DNA of 64,000 nucleotides. Origin: Parabacteroides chinchillae (GTDB lineage Bacteria > Bacteroidota > Bacteroidia > Bacteroidales > Tannerellaceae). Within the stretch, counting starts at the first letter, position 1. Each line of letters starts with the position of its first letter. The stretch lies in assembly GCF_900108035.1 (NCBI RefSeq), contig NZ_FNVS01000014.1:1-64000 (forward strand), in the 5' to 3' direction. The translations under genes and the position numbers were made by a program. Shown here in pieces: positions 34,595 to 44,262 of the stretch. The notes below the pieces were generated by a model. It was not told the origin of the DNA, did no database searches, and worked only from the letters and a program-made list of their open reading frames with translations.

Positions 34595-34602
34595 TATCTT
34601 TG
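34595..34602 (+). promoter_or_regulatory. -7 box of the LytS-LytTR operon
   Basis: TATCTTTG, a perfect TAnnTTTG match, 25 bases before the ATG at 34627. Transcription from here rules out the longer frame starting at 34600. Confidence 0.55.
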
Positions 34603-34626
34603 TTTCCCGTAAACAAAGAGACTGCC

Positions 34627-35835
34627 ATGCAACAATCCAAAAAGAATGATCTGCTTATCGGATTTACTGTTTCTGTTTTGATCTCGCTATTTGTAAATTT
34701 CTCGATGTTAATGCGTAGCTACAACAAAGAGAATGAATTGGCAAATATGCCTAACATATTCCCCATACCTCCACAGGATAATTATTTTTTATACTTCTCC
34801 CTGATCTGGTTTTTTAGTTACGCCTTCCTGTTATTCATTGTAAACGATCAGTTATACCAGTTAGGTGACAAACTGTTCAAAAAGACCGAATATAAGACAA
34901 TACTGCTGGTAATAGCTGTTAGTTTCGTCACGGCTTTCGTTATATTCAATCTATACCCTATCATCAACGATTTCATAATGATAGACATACTGGATAAAAA
35001 AAGCACTTTCTTCAATGCAACTACCGTACAAGCCACACAAACTACCATACATTCTTTCAGCATAGATGACATATTAGGCCCCCACTATGAGTTCAAAACA
35101 GAGGCACCGGACATAACTCCTATAAAACCATTTCCACATCCGTTGGTGACAGAACACCTGTTTGTATTGCTAACCATTATGCTGACAGCATTGCTATTCC
35201 GGCTACTTAACAGCCGGCAAGAGATGATGCTGGAATATGAGAAACTTAAAACCGAAAAGCTACAGAATACCTATAATGCCTTAATGGGACAAATCAACCC
35301 TCACTTCTTTTTCAATTCCCTGAATGGGTTAAATTCCCTCATCCAAAGCGAAGAGAAAGAGAAGACCCTAACCTATCTTGGTGAATTATCGAATGTATTC
35401 CGTTATATTCTGCAAAGCAACAAGAAAGGGCTGGTTACCCTGGCGGAAGAACTCCAATTTGTCAAGGCTTATACTTATCTGCTTAGTGTGCGGTACGAAG
35501 GGAAGCTCTTTTTCTCTTTTCAAACCGATACGCCTCTTCTACTATGGTATCTGCCTATACTGAGCATTCTGCCTTTAATAGAGAATGCTGTAAAGCACAA
35601 CATAATAAGCAAGCAATATCCTTTGCAGATAGATATATACACAACATCTGATAATTTATTAGTTATCTCCAACAAGATACAACCCAAAGCCGAAGAAAGC
35701 TCGGGCAGCGGCATCGGACTTAAAAACCTGTGGGGGCGTTATCGCATGCTGACAGGCAAAGACATCCAAATCTCAAACCGGAAAGAATATTTTAAAGTAT
35801 CACTCCCTTTACTTAACTCACCCGTACGATCATGA
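34627..35835 (+). CDS. LytS-type sensor histidine kinase
   Basis: 402 residues. Four membrane helices fill the first half (near 8-28, 50-70, 85-110 and 175-195), with a periplasmic loop between the third and fourth. The cytoplasmic part has a His_kinase motif NPHFFFNSLNGLNSLI (phospho-accepting His near 222) and a HATPase domain with the N-box PLIENAVKHNI and the Gly box SGSGIGLKNLWGRY. It should phosphorylate the LytTR regulator that follows. The ATG at 34627 fits the -7 box at 34595-34602. Its stop overlaps the regulator's start by four bases (ATGA). The signal sensed is unknown. Confidence 0.93.
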   Translation: MQQSKKNDLLIGFTVSVLISLFVNFSMLMRSYNKENELANMPNIFPIPPQDNYFLYFSLIWFFSYAFLLFIVNDQLYQLGDKLFKKTEYKTILLVIAVSFVTAFVIFNLYPIINDFIMIDILDKKSTFFNATTVQATQTTIHSFSIDDILGPHYEFKTEAPDITPIKPFPHPLVTEHLFVLLTIMLTALLFRLLNSRQEMMLEYEKLKTEKLQNTYNALMGQINPHFFFNSLNGLNSLIQSEEKEKTLTYLGELSNVFRYILQSNKKGLVTLAEELQFVKAYTYLLSVRYEGKLFFSFQTDTPLLLWYLPILSILPLIENAVKHNIISKQYPLQIDIYTTSDNLLVISNKIQPKAEESSGSGIGLKNLWGRYRMLTGKDIQISNRKEYFKVSLPLLNSPVRS

Positions 35836-36593
35836 ATGCAATTATCATAGAAGACGAAACGGCTGCCGTAAGCAGTCTGAAAGCCATACTGGAACACAAC
35901 AACGTGATCGATATTAGCGTTATCGCAGAGCTCGAAAGTATCGAAGAAAGCGTCAGTTGGTTCAAGTCGCACCCTCATCCGGACATCATCTTCATGGACA
36001 TACACCTGGCGGACGGATCGGCTTTTAAGATATTCGAGCAGGTGGAAATAGGTTCGCCGGTTGTATTTACTACGGCATACGACGAATATGCACTGCAAGC
36101 CTTCCAGGTAAGCAGTATCGACTATTTGCTGAAACCCGTTACGCAGACATCTTTGGAGCGTGCATTAAACAAACTCCGCCTTTTTGATCCCGAAGAGCGG
36201 AAAGCCCACATACAAAACACAAACAGTACAATCCAGAACCGCCATACGGTAAAAAGCCTTCTCATTATGCTGGCCGATAAATTCTATCCGTTACCGGTGG
36301 AAGACATTCTTTATTTCTACACTTCCAATGAAAAAGTAACGGCTTATACTTCCGACGGAAAGACTCATCCTGTAGACCGCACCCTGGATACCTTGAATGA
36401 ACAACTGGACGAAAAGATATTCTTCCGGGCCAACCGCCAGTTCATCATCTCGCGTAAAGCAATAAAAGACATCGATCTATGGTTTGGCAGCCGTTTGTCT
36501 GTCAACCTGACCCTTCCCGTACCGGAACGCATTATCATCAGCAAAACCAAGACGCCGGTATTTAAGAAATGGATTCTTCTGGAAGAAGGATAG
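35832..36593 (+). CDS. LytTR-family response regulator
   Basis: 253 residues. Receiver domain 1-120: acidic EDE near residue 7, phospho-acceptor Asp in IIFMDIHLADG near residue 56, and Lys in YLLKPVTQ near 101. The LytTR DNA-binding domain spans about 150-250 (LPVEDILYFYTSNEKVTAYTSDGK, FRANRQFIISRKAIKDI). Its gene overlaps the kinase gene, so the two form a two-component pair. LytTR domains bind paired direct repeats; candidates are the motifs around 34532, 36672 and 37171. Confidence 0.93.
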   Translation: MNAIIIEDETAAVSSLKAILEHNNVIDISVIAELESIEESVSWFKSHPHPDIIFMDIHLADGSAFKIFEQVEIGSPVVFTTAYDEYALQAFQVSSIDYLLKPVTQTSLERALNKLRLFDPEERKAHIQNTNSTIQNRHTVKSLLIMLADKFYPLPVEDILYFYTSNEKVTAYTSDGKTHPVDRTLDTLNEQLDEKIFFRANRQFIISRKAIKDIDLWFGSRLSVNLTLPVPERIIISKTKTPVFKKWILLEEG

Positions 36594-36666
36594 AAGCGGA
36601 AGTCTTTTCACCCCTCCAGGGCGGGCGTTTCACCGCCAAAGTTATACCACTTATCCGGCCTTAACC

Positions 36667-36702
36667 TTTGTTCACCGAAGTTTCAGGTTAATTTGCCGGT
36701 GA
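36667..36702 (+). promoter_or_regulatory. Promoter of the orphan LytTR gene with flanking TCACCG/CGGTGA
   Basis: TTTG at 36667-36670, 17 bases, then TTAATTTG at 36688-36695. TCACCG at 36672-36677 lies just after the -33 box and CGGTGA at 36697-36702 near the transcription start. They form an inverted pair that spans the promoter, as an operator would. Confidence 0.4.
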
Positions 36703-36726
36703 TAAAACAAGAAAGGAAGAAACGCT

Positions 36727-37167
36727 ATGTTGAAATGTATAACCTTTGATGGAGATGCCTCCACATTAAACACCCTGATGGGCTATTTCGAGAAGTTGGA
36801 CAAAGCTCTGGCCGATGTACACGAAGTACTGAACAAAGAGCAAACCGAGCAACCAATCTTTGTGCGCGAAGGCAGCCGGATCATTCGTCTGCACCGTGAC
36901 GAGATTCTTTTTCTAGAAGGATATGGCGACTACGTCAAGGTTCACCGCACAACAGGCAAGCCTCTGCTCTCGCAAGTCAGCCTGAAACGTTTTGAAGAAT
37001 ATCTCGACACGCAAAGTTTCTGCCGCGTACACCGTTCCTATATCATTGCCCTTGCCCAAATAAACTATATCGAACGGAAACGGATCCGTATCGGACAAGA
37101 GCTGATCCCGATCAGCGATTCTTACCTGCCGGAACTGATGAACAGGCTGGCTCTGCTAACCTGCTAA
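36727..37167 (+). CDS. Orphan LytTR DNA-binding protein
   Basis: 146 residues. There is no receiver domain: the first 45 residues are a short helical region (LNTLMGYFEKLDKALADVHEVLNKE) that could dimerise. Residues 48-146 are a complete LytTR domain (FVREGSRIIRLHRDEILFLEGYGDYVKVHRTTGK, FCRVHRSYIIALAQINYI). As a LytTR protein without a receiver it would act without phosphorylation, perhaps adjusting the output of the two-component pair next to it. The gene is 133 bases downstream of the regulator gene and has its own promoter-like elements (36667-36695). The tandem repeats follow four bases after its stop. Confidence 0.85.
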   Translation: MLKCITFDGDASTLNTLMGYFEKLDKALADVHEVLNKEQTEQPIFVREGSRIIRLHRDEILFLEGYGDYVKVHRTTGKPLLSQVSLKRFEEYLDTQSFCRVHRSYIIALAQINYIERKRIRIGQELIPISDSYLPELMNRLALLTC

Positions 37168-37170
37168 TGG

Positions 37171-37276
37171 TGGAAGTCTGTCACCTTATGCCGTGGGAGT
37201 CTATCACCTTATGCCGTGGGAGTCTGTCACCTTATGCCGTGGGAGTCTATCACCTTATAGGGTGATACACTATCAC
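37171..37276. repeat. Four tandem 23-base repeats plus hairpin
   Basis: Units start at 37171, 37194, 37217 and 37240. Each reads TGGGAGTCTRTCACCTTATG (first 20 bases; the first unit has TGGAAG), then CCG. Base 10 alternates G, A, G, A, so the true unit may be 46 bases. The last unit turns into a hairpin, TATCACC (37248-37254) with GGTGATA (37261-37267), followed by another TATCAC at 37271. It lies between the convergent stops of the LytTR gene and the porin-like gene. Confidence 0.9.
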
Positions 37277-37293
37277 GAAAAACAGTCTTTCTT

Positions 37294-38502
37294 TCAGAGC
37301 TTCACTTTATACAAACGCTCGCCTAATGTGTAGGTCACCGTAGCACCTATAATTCTTCTATCCAGCATATTACCCTTCCACAAAGACCGTTCATAGAAGA
37401 GCGCTGCATTTACCTGTCCGCCCAGTACCGGCATTCCCAAACCGACACTTACACGATAAGCATTTCCCGATTTTCCGCGAATCTGCATATACGGAGTAGA
37501 AAGATTTATTCCGGCTTTATAAGAGAAACGCCTCCATACGCTTTCGGACAGAAAGCCATTCGGAGAATAACAGACTCCGGCACGCAATTCGTGTGTATCC
37601 TTAAATTTCACCAAATTATCGTCCGATACCAGAGAGCTATATTCCCGGAACGTATAATCGAGCGCATACGTCATCTTTTTATATTGCCATGCGCCGCCCA
37701 AACCGATAAACTGAGGAAGATATTGTTTTTGCTTCTTCTGCTTCTGTTCGGTTACAGCTTCGCCATTTGTAATGGTAATAGAGTTACTCATACTGATTCG
37801 CTGACGGTACCCGTAAACAGCACCCAGCGTCAGGGCACTTTCCTTCCCTATGGAACGATGATACTGAAGTCCGAAATCGGCCAGGAAAGCCTGTGCAAAC
37901 GAGGTTTGGCCTATCGACATCGTACTCTGTTTTTCCGTCTGCGTAATATTGCCGAATAAATAGTTCAGGTTTACGCCAATCGACAAATTCCGCGTCAGCA
38001 TAAAAGCCTGCGTAAGATGCGCTTTAGAAAGCCCTCCATCACCCTCAAAAGTACTCTGGTAATACGTATTGGCAGAACCTTCCAGCGGTTGCGAACTCTG
38101 GAAATAATACCCCACAAAGCTATAGGGAGTAACTCCTGCAGCCATATACCATCGCGGCATAATCCGTCCGCCTAGCAAGAAGGCCGACATATTGCCCGAT
38201 ACGGCATGGTTAGAATTGCCGCCCGATTTATAAGATTCACTTTTCAGGAATACAGATGCTTCGGCCATCAAGGAACAACTATCCAGAGCGGTCAAACCCG
38301 CCGGATTATCACTGTTAATAAGAAAAGAACCACGCATGCCATACGCTACATTTCCCATACCCACATTCTGTCCGTACAATCCGGAGGCAATCTCGCCCAC
38401 TCCAAACATAGAATATGGCGATGAAGTCATTACATTCTGGGCAACGGCCGAAGTTGCCATCATCAGGAAAACAAATGCAGTGCTTCGCTTAATAGCTTTC
38501 AT
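37294..38502 (-). CDS. Porin-like outer-membrane beta-barrel protein
   Basis: 402 residues with a signal peptide (MKAIKRSTAFVFLMMATSAVAQ). The mature protein starts SSPYSMFGVGEI and MGNVAYGMRG, a pattern seen in Bacteroidota outer-membrane barrel proteins related to FadL/OmpP1, and continues with amphipathic strands to the end. Its function is not known. It overlaps the end of the DUF4270 gene by 14 bases and is therefore cotranscribed with it. Its stop is close to the 23-base repeat array. Confidence 0.75.
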   Translation of the reverse strand: MKAIKRSTAFVFLMMATSAVAQNVMTSSPYSMFGVGEIASGLYGQNVGMGNVAYGMRGSFLINSDNPAGLTALDSCSLMAEASVFLKSESYKSGGNSNHAVSGNMSAFLLGGRIMPRWYMAAGVTPYSFVGYYFQSSQPLEGSANTYYQSTFEGDGGLSKAHLTQAFMLTRNLSIGVNLNYLFGNITQTEKQSTMSIGQTSFAQAFLADFGLQYHRSIGKESALTLGAVYGYRQRISMSNSITITNGEAVTEQKQKKQKQYLPQFIGLGGAWQYKKMTYALDYTFREYSSLVSDDNLVKFKDTHELRAGVCYSPNGFLSESVWRRFSYKAGINLSTPYMQIRGKSGNAYRVSVGLGMPVLGGQVNAALFYERSLWKGNMLDRRIIGATVTYTLGERLYKVKL

Positions 38503-39805
38503 AAATCTTATAGGTTAGTTGTAATACAATAGGAGAACGGCCATTCTGGTCGCTGAAAGTAAGATTTCGGAAAGTGCCTGTATAATCGTCGGAACTGAAT
38601 ACAAATTGCAGGTTGTGTTTATACATGCCTATTGTACCCAGTTCTTCCTGCATAAAATCGCTTACATCGAAATAGTAATACGTATTCCCCTTATCCGCAT
38701 CATTCCGTTCCAGCACACCGCTTTGCACCTCAGAGCCAAGATAGTCTTTTACTGCATCGGTCACCACATTATTCTCGTCCGCAATATAAAGATAGATACT
38801 GTCCGGCAGCGGATTAAAGTCGGAATAGGTTGACGGATCAGGATAGATTTTCAACAAAGCCTGATCTATATGTACCTGTTCGCCATGCTGCATAATATTA
38901 TTCAGAAAAGGAAACTCCAAACGTGTGTACCAACCCAATCCACAGAAAAGGAATCCCTTATCATCGAGTAACGACGAAGATATCTCTACTTGCTTAGACG
39001 GATAACCCTCCAGCAAAGTTCCTGTACGGTCATGGTCTATATGGTTAAACTGAGTGTCTGTATTAGGTTGTATAGACAGCGTCCTTTCCGTTCCTATCTC
39101 TCCTATAACATGATAATGCAGGTTCAGCAAAGCCGAAGAATCGGATACACTGAACGAAAGGAGAGATTGGCTTTCCGTTTTCTCAGGAATAATAACGATC
39201 CCCTTGAAATAATCTTCAAAACGGTCGTCCGATACCAAATCGTCCCGATTATGCAGCCGGGTGAGCAAGTCTTGTCCGATAGCATCCGAAAGGCGCACTT
39301 CCAACCGGTCGCCACTGCCCGGCTTTGGCTTGAAAGAAACAACAGCCAGCGGATCGGTATCATACTGCACCGAGGAGTTATTATACAGGTAATCGTTATC
39401 GTTCAGTACGATTTTCTCTGTCAGCTTATGGATACTGAATCGTTGTACCAGTGCGGTATCGCCTATAAAGTGGCCATTGTACGACAAAGACAGCATCAAA
39501 GAATCCAAGACTACAGACTCTGCTATATCCGTCTCATAGCTTGGATGCTTGTATGCAATAAAAGAAGAAGAAGAGACAGTTCCCCAAAACGGATGCGTAT
39601 ACTGTCCTATCAGTGCAACCTCTTTGCCGGAAGTCTCCAAAGAGTCGATCAGCACGGAAGTTATATTTACCGTGCAAGTATCTATTACCACATTCCTGAA
39701 AGAAGATTCTACCAATCCGCTCCCAAATGTATTTGCATCATCATAACATGACGAGACTCCCAGCAGAAAGAGCAAAGGGATAAAAACCGACGATTGTCTA
39801 TACAT
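38489..39805 (-). CDS. DUF4270 lipoprotein
   Basis: About 438 residues. After the start ATG at 39805 comes a lipoprotein signal (SSVFIPLLFLLGVSSC) with the lipobox Cys near residue 20, then the DUF4270 domain: YDDANTFGSGLVESSF, VNITSVLIDSLETSG and repeated beta-strands to QLTYKIYESY. Proteins of this family are surface lipoproteins of Bacteroidota with unknown role. The longer frame from 39886 has no signal peptide at its start and is rejected. The porin-like gene follows with a 14-base overlap, so the pair may form a surface complex. Confidence 0.85.
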   Translation of the reverse strand: MYRQSSVFIPLLFLLGVSSCYDDANTFGSGLVESSFRNVVIDTCTVNITSVLIDSLETSGKEVALIGQYTHPFWGTVSSSSFIAYKHPSYETDIAESVVLDSLMLSLSYNGHFIGDTALVQRFSIHKLTEKIVLNDNDYLYNNSSVQYDTDPLAVVSFKPKPGSGDRLEVRLSDAIGQDLLTRLHNRDDLVSDDRFEDYFKGIVIIPEKTESQSLLSFSVSDSSALLNLHYHVIGEIGTERTLSIQPNTDTQFNHIDHDRTGTLLEGYPSKQVEISSSLLDDKGFLFCGLGWYTRLEFPFLNNIMQHGEQVHIDQALLKIYPDPSTYSDFNPLPDSIYLYIADENNVVTDAVKDYLGSEVQSGVLERNDADKGNTYYYFDVSDFMQEELGTIGMYKHNLQFVFSSDDYTGTFRNLTFSDQNGRSPIVLQLTYKIYESY

Positions 39806-40045
39806 AGAATTATACTTATTAATTTGCCTTCGGACTATTATTCCTGATTTTTCTGCAAAGGACATGTTAATGCACCTCTCATACAAGAATAATCGACGAA
39901 CACGCTCTATTATTCTGTCAAATGGTTTATCTCCTTTCTCTGCCCGTTCACCGAACGGATATGGCTATTGGTCGATTTTAGTTGTATAACCCGCAAAAGC
40001 CTCGTTCATTTGCGTCTGTAAAAGAAATCGTAACATGTTTATAGA

Positions 40046-41047
40046 ATGACACACAAAAGATTATTCACACTCTTACTCATTATGCTGCCAGCCATTTTTA
40101 CGGCTTGCTCAAGCGACGATGATGATGATTTAATAGGTAAATGGTATCGCGTCTCCGACTTTGACGGATTAGCACGCAGCGATGCCTCGTCTTTTACTAT
40201 AGGTAATAAAGGCTATCTGGTTTGCGGGTGGACGGGAAAGAAATGTCTCTCCGACTTATGGGCCTACGATATGGAAACAGATAGTTGGACACAAAAAGCC
40301 AGCTTTCCCGGAACTGCCCGCTACCTCGCCACAGCTTTTAATATTGGCAACAAAGGTTACCTGGGAACCGGTTTCGACAACGAAAGCTACTACAACGACT
40401 TCTGGGAATATGATTCTACAAACAATACGTGGGAACAGAAAGCTCCTTTTCCCGGATCAGCCCGCCGTGGAGCTATAAGTTTTGGTTTAGGCGGTAAAGG
40501 ATATATTGGTAGTGGCTTTGACGGCAACTACTTGAAAGACTTCTACAGCTTCAATCCCTTGTCTAACAGTTGGGAGCAGATAATCAGTATCGGAGGAAGC
40601 AAGCGTACCGGCGCAACCTGCTTCGTTATTAATGATGAAGCCTATGTTTGCTGTGGGCAAAATAATGGAGACTATGTAAAAGATTTCTGGAAGTTCAATC
40701 CATCCAGCGGTACATGGTCACAGTTACGCGACATTGCCGACACCTCGGATGATGATTATGATGACGACTATAACATTGTACGCACCAACGGAGTTTCTTT
40801 CGTAATAGATGGCTCTGCCTATATAAGCTGTGGAGAAAGCGGAAGTTTACGTAGCGACACGTGGAAATATAATCCTCAGACCGACTTGTGGGAAAACGTT
40901 GCCAAGTTTAAAGGAACACCCCGGACAGCAACAGCTTCTTTCTCGTCAGGTGAACGGGGATTCATAGTATCGGGCAAAAGCAGCACTCTTCAATTTGATG
41001 ATATTTGGGAACTTCACCCTTATGAATATGATGATGAAGATTATTAG
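40046..41047 (+). CDS. Kelch-repeat lipoprotein
   Basis: 333 residues. A lipoprotein signal (LFTLLLIMLPAIFTAC) is followed by a poly-Asp linker (SSDDDDD) and then six kelch-like repeats of about 48 residues each, marked by Gly-Tyr pairs and trailing Trp (for example GNKGYLVCGWTG, DLWAYDMETDSWTQ, DFWEYDSTNNTWEQ), which fold into a beta-propeller. It is probably surface exposed and binds a protein or glycan. The last codons are rich in Asp/Glu/Tyr, and the following gene starts within them, so the two are translationally coupled. It is divergent from the DUF4270 gene, 240 bases away. Confidence 0.85.
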   Translation: MTHKRLFTLLLIMLPAIFTACSSDDDDDLIGKWYRVSDFDGLARSDASSFTIGNKGYLVCGWTGKKCLSDLWAYDMETDSWTQKASFPGTARYLATAFNIGNKGYLGTGFDNESYYNDFWEYDSTNNTWEQKAPFPGSARRGAISFGLGGKGYIGSGFDGNYLKDFYSFNPLSNSWEQIISIGGSKRTGATCFVINDEAYVCCGQNNGDYVKDFWKFNPSSGTWSQLRDIADTSDDDYDDDYNIVRTNGVSFVIDGSAYISCGESGSLRSDTWKYNPQTDLWENVAKFKGTPRTATASFSSGERGFIVSGKSSTLQFDDIWELHPYEYDDEDY

Positions 41048-41381
41048 AAGTAGGAAAACACGGCTGCTTACAGCCTGCATGTTGCTTTTGCCGATACTGT
41101 TCACTCTTTATTATTTCCGTTCCGGAGAAATGGGGTCTCCGGACAAACGGCAACTGGAGTTGCAAACTTTTCAATTGAGGGATGGATGGGGTTACCGGAT
41201 TATGATGAACCGGAAGATGTTGATATACCAACCCACCATCCCTGCAATTGATACATTGATGCCTTTTCCCGATCAGGCCAGCGCACATGCAATCGGTTCG
41301 ATTGTTTTAGAGAGGCTTAATGCCAACCGGGATTTTTCAATTACAAAAGGAGATATAAAAGCGCGCTCTCATAAACATTAA
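41022..41381 (+). CDS. DUF4907 domain protein
   Basis: About 119 residues. A single N-terminal membrane helix (LTACMLLLPILFTLYYF) anchors a small periplasmic domain with the DUF4907 pattern: WGYRIMMNRKMLIYQPTIPAI, FPDQASAHAIGSIVLERLN and ITKGDIKA. The family accompanies kelch and DUF4270 proteins in Bacteroidota; its role is not known. Four in-frame ATGs (41022, 41028, 41031, 41034) are possible; all overlap the end of the kelch gene. It ends at the terminator at 41403-41434. Confidence 0.75.
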   Translation: MNMMMKIIRSRKTRLLTACMLLLPILFTLYYFRSGEMGSPDKRQLELQTFQLRDGWGYRIMMNRKMLIYQPTIPAIDTLMPFPDQASAHAIGSIVLERLNANRDFSITKGDIKARSHKH

Positions 41382-41402
41382 CATAGGTAAAACACACTCA
41401 TG

Positions 41403-41434
41403 AAAAAGGCCGACTAGTAATAGCCGGCCTTTTT
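41403..41434. terminator. Bidirectional terminator between the DUF4907 gene and eno
   Basis: AAAAAGGCCG (41403-41412) pairs with CGGCCTTTTT (41425-41434), with T- or A-runs on both sides. It ends the rightward DUF4907 unit and the leftward eno gene, whose stop is at 41464. Confidence 0.88.
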
Positions 41435-41463
41435 CTTTAACAATAGTTATCGTAATTACAAAA

Positions 41464-42768
<1,305 letters not shown>

Positions 42769-42799
42769 TTATTAATAGTTCTATTTTTCATGTCCTGTA

Positions 42800-42807
42800 C
42801 AAATATA
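42800..42807 (-). promoter_or_regulatory. -7 box of eno
   Basis: Minus-strand TATATTTG, a perfect TAnnTTTG match, 40 bases upstream of the eno start. The nearest TTTG is 25 bases farther upstream, too far for a good -33 element. Confidence 0.45.
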
Positions 42808-42998
42808 ACAAAAGGAAGGTGCAGATTGTTGACAAATCCCCATCGAGTTTCTTTATCTTTTAATAGATACACATTTATTGATCTGTTAATTCCCTAACCC
42901 CTGTTGATTATACATCAATATCTACAACAAATACCAGTATTCTCATTACCTTACGTAACAGCCAGAATTCAAATGACGGTAATGAGCGTTTTGTCAAG

Positions 42999-43154
42999 AT
43001 GGCAAGCAGATTACTTGAGCTATGCCTGTTAAAAGAAAGCAATACACTTCAACATATTTCCGAAAATGTAACCGCTTCCCATCTTTTAAACTACTATTCG
43101 CTTCGTAATCGTGCAGGTTATTTGGTGTACGCTTTACGAAAACTCCTTATTTGA
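42999..43154 (+). CDS. Unidentified short open frame (51 residues)
   Basis: An ATG-started frame of 51 codons (MASRLLELCLLKESN...LRKLLI). The same frame is open without a start for about 40 codons upstream (down to a stop near 42881), so it may be the 3' end of a lost gene. The sequence is not one I recognise. No ribosome site is seen. It may be non-coding. Confidence 0.2.
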   Translation: MASRLLELCLLKESNTLQHISENVTASHLLNYYSLRNRAGYLVYALRKLLI

Positions 43155-43273
43155 TTGAAAATAAATAGAATGAACCCTTACCGTAGATCACGGAGAGAAG
43201 GGATAGGACTATGTATGCCTTTGGCACACATAACGCTTTCATCTATTTAATAATCAATCAAATAAACATCGCC

Positions 43274-43675
43274 ATGGATACAAATAATAAATTAATAAAA
43301 AACCGCCAACAGAGTTTCTGCAAGTATCGTCATATTATCCTGTTTAATCATAGCCATCTGCTTTTATAAGTTTGTATTAGGTAATCCGGCTAACTTCATG
43401 GACAATAACCCGGGCAACTATTTCGGAACAATCTATAAAGGCGGATTTATTGTTCCTATAGTTATTACCTTATTCCTTACTGTCCTTACGTTAAGTGTCG
43501 AACGACTCATTGCTATAAGTAAATCCAAAGGGAAAGGTAACTTGTTTTGGTTTCGTCCAGACTATAAAAAAGCAATTGGAAGCAGGCAATATCGAAGAAG
43601 CATGCCAACTGTGTAATACTCAAAAAGGTTTTATAGCCAATGTTGTAAATGCAGCCCTACTTCGTATAGCAAAAA
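43274..43675 (+). pseudogene. exbB (MotA/TolQ/ExbB proton channel) pseudogene
   Basis: ExbB works with ExbD and TonB to drive outer-membrane receptors. Here the protein can be followed only by changing frame twice. It starts MDTNNKLIK at 43274, shifts at an A-run near 43303 into ANRVSASIVILSCLIIAICFY (TM helix), KFVLGNPANFMDNNPGNYFG and IVPIVITLFLTVLTLSVERL (second helix), then shifts near 43553 into IKKQLEAGNIEEACQLCNTQ and IANVVNAALLR, after which ExbB similarity ends at about 43675. The third frame continues with unrelated sequence (next entry). The rest of ExbB and exbD are missing. Confidence 0.8.
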
Positions 43676-43929
43676 AGACAAAACAGTTACCGGATTATAC
43701 TCGTAATAGAGGTTTGGATAAAGCGAAACTCCAACAAATGATTTTACAGTATCTTCAGAATGCTGGTTCGGCAGGAGCTAAACGAGATGCAATATTTGAT
43801 TATCTCAAAGATGTGCTTCCTAAAACCAAGACTTCTGAACAACAGGAATGGATGGTAGGAAATATTCTCGTGGAGATGAAAGATGCAGGGATAATCATTC
43901 TGAAAGGCAGAATATGGTATATGAAGTAG
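43676..43929 (+). pseudogene. C-terminal fragment of an unrelated, perhaps ATP-binding, protein
   Basis: From KKTKQLPDYTRNRGLDKAKL to the stop at 43929 the sequence has no ExbB character. It resembles the C-terminal winged-helix tail of AlbA-like ATP-binding proteins in Bacteroidales (charged helices, then KDAGIIILKGRIWYM at the end), though I cannot check this. It has no start of its own and reads on from the ExbB frame, so it is a join of two gene pieces, probably formed by deletion. Confidence 0.5.
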
Positions 43930-43944
43930 TTGTAATACCAATGT

Positions 43945-44003
43945 TTTCGACTAAACCAAATGAATTACGACTATTTACGACTAAATAGAGCCAATTACGA
44001 CTA
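43945..44003. repeat. Helically phased TTACGACTA repeats
   Basis: TTACGACTA occurs at 43965, 43975 and 43995, and a variant, TTTCGACTA, at 43945. The start positions differ by 20, 10 and 20 bases, so all lie on one face of the helix. The last unit runs into the inverted repeat at 44003-44048. Confidence 0.7.
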
Positions 44004-44048
44004 AAAGTAGTCAATCTCTTTGCCTGTTCAAGGATTTTGACTACTTTT
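44003..44048. repeat. 10-bp inverted repeat
   Basis: AAAAGTAGTC at 44003-44012 and GACTACTTTT at 44039-44048 are perfect inverted copies separated by 26 bases. They follow the phased repeats and contain the same GACTA core. Confidence 0.6.
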
Positions 44049-44262
44049 ACCTACAGAGTTATTTGACAGTAAAACACCGCAAATCGCTGAAAATCGCACG
44101 GTTTCCAACTCGTTACCGTTGTTTCTCAAATACTCCGTTAAATATTTATTCCTCAAACGGTTGTATCAGACTGTTGAAAATCTAAAATAAAATATTAACG
44201 CTGCTTATTTATAAAGGTCATAGAGTGCGGCGTTCCACAAATAGGGACTTTAAATAGACCCA

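Noticed and set aside
37171-37276. Tandem repeats as a CRISPR array
   Set aside because: Units follow each other without spacers and there are no cas genes, so it is a simple tandem array.
38990-39751. 253-residue open frame opposite the DUF4270 gene
   Set aside because: Antisense shadow; its composition is that of complemented codons and it has no signal or domain.
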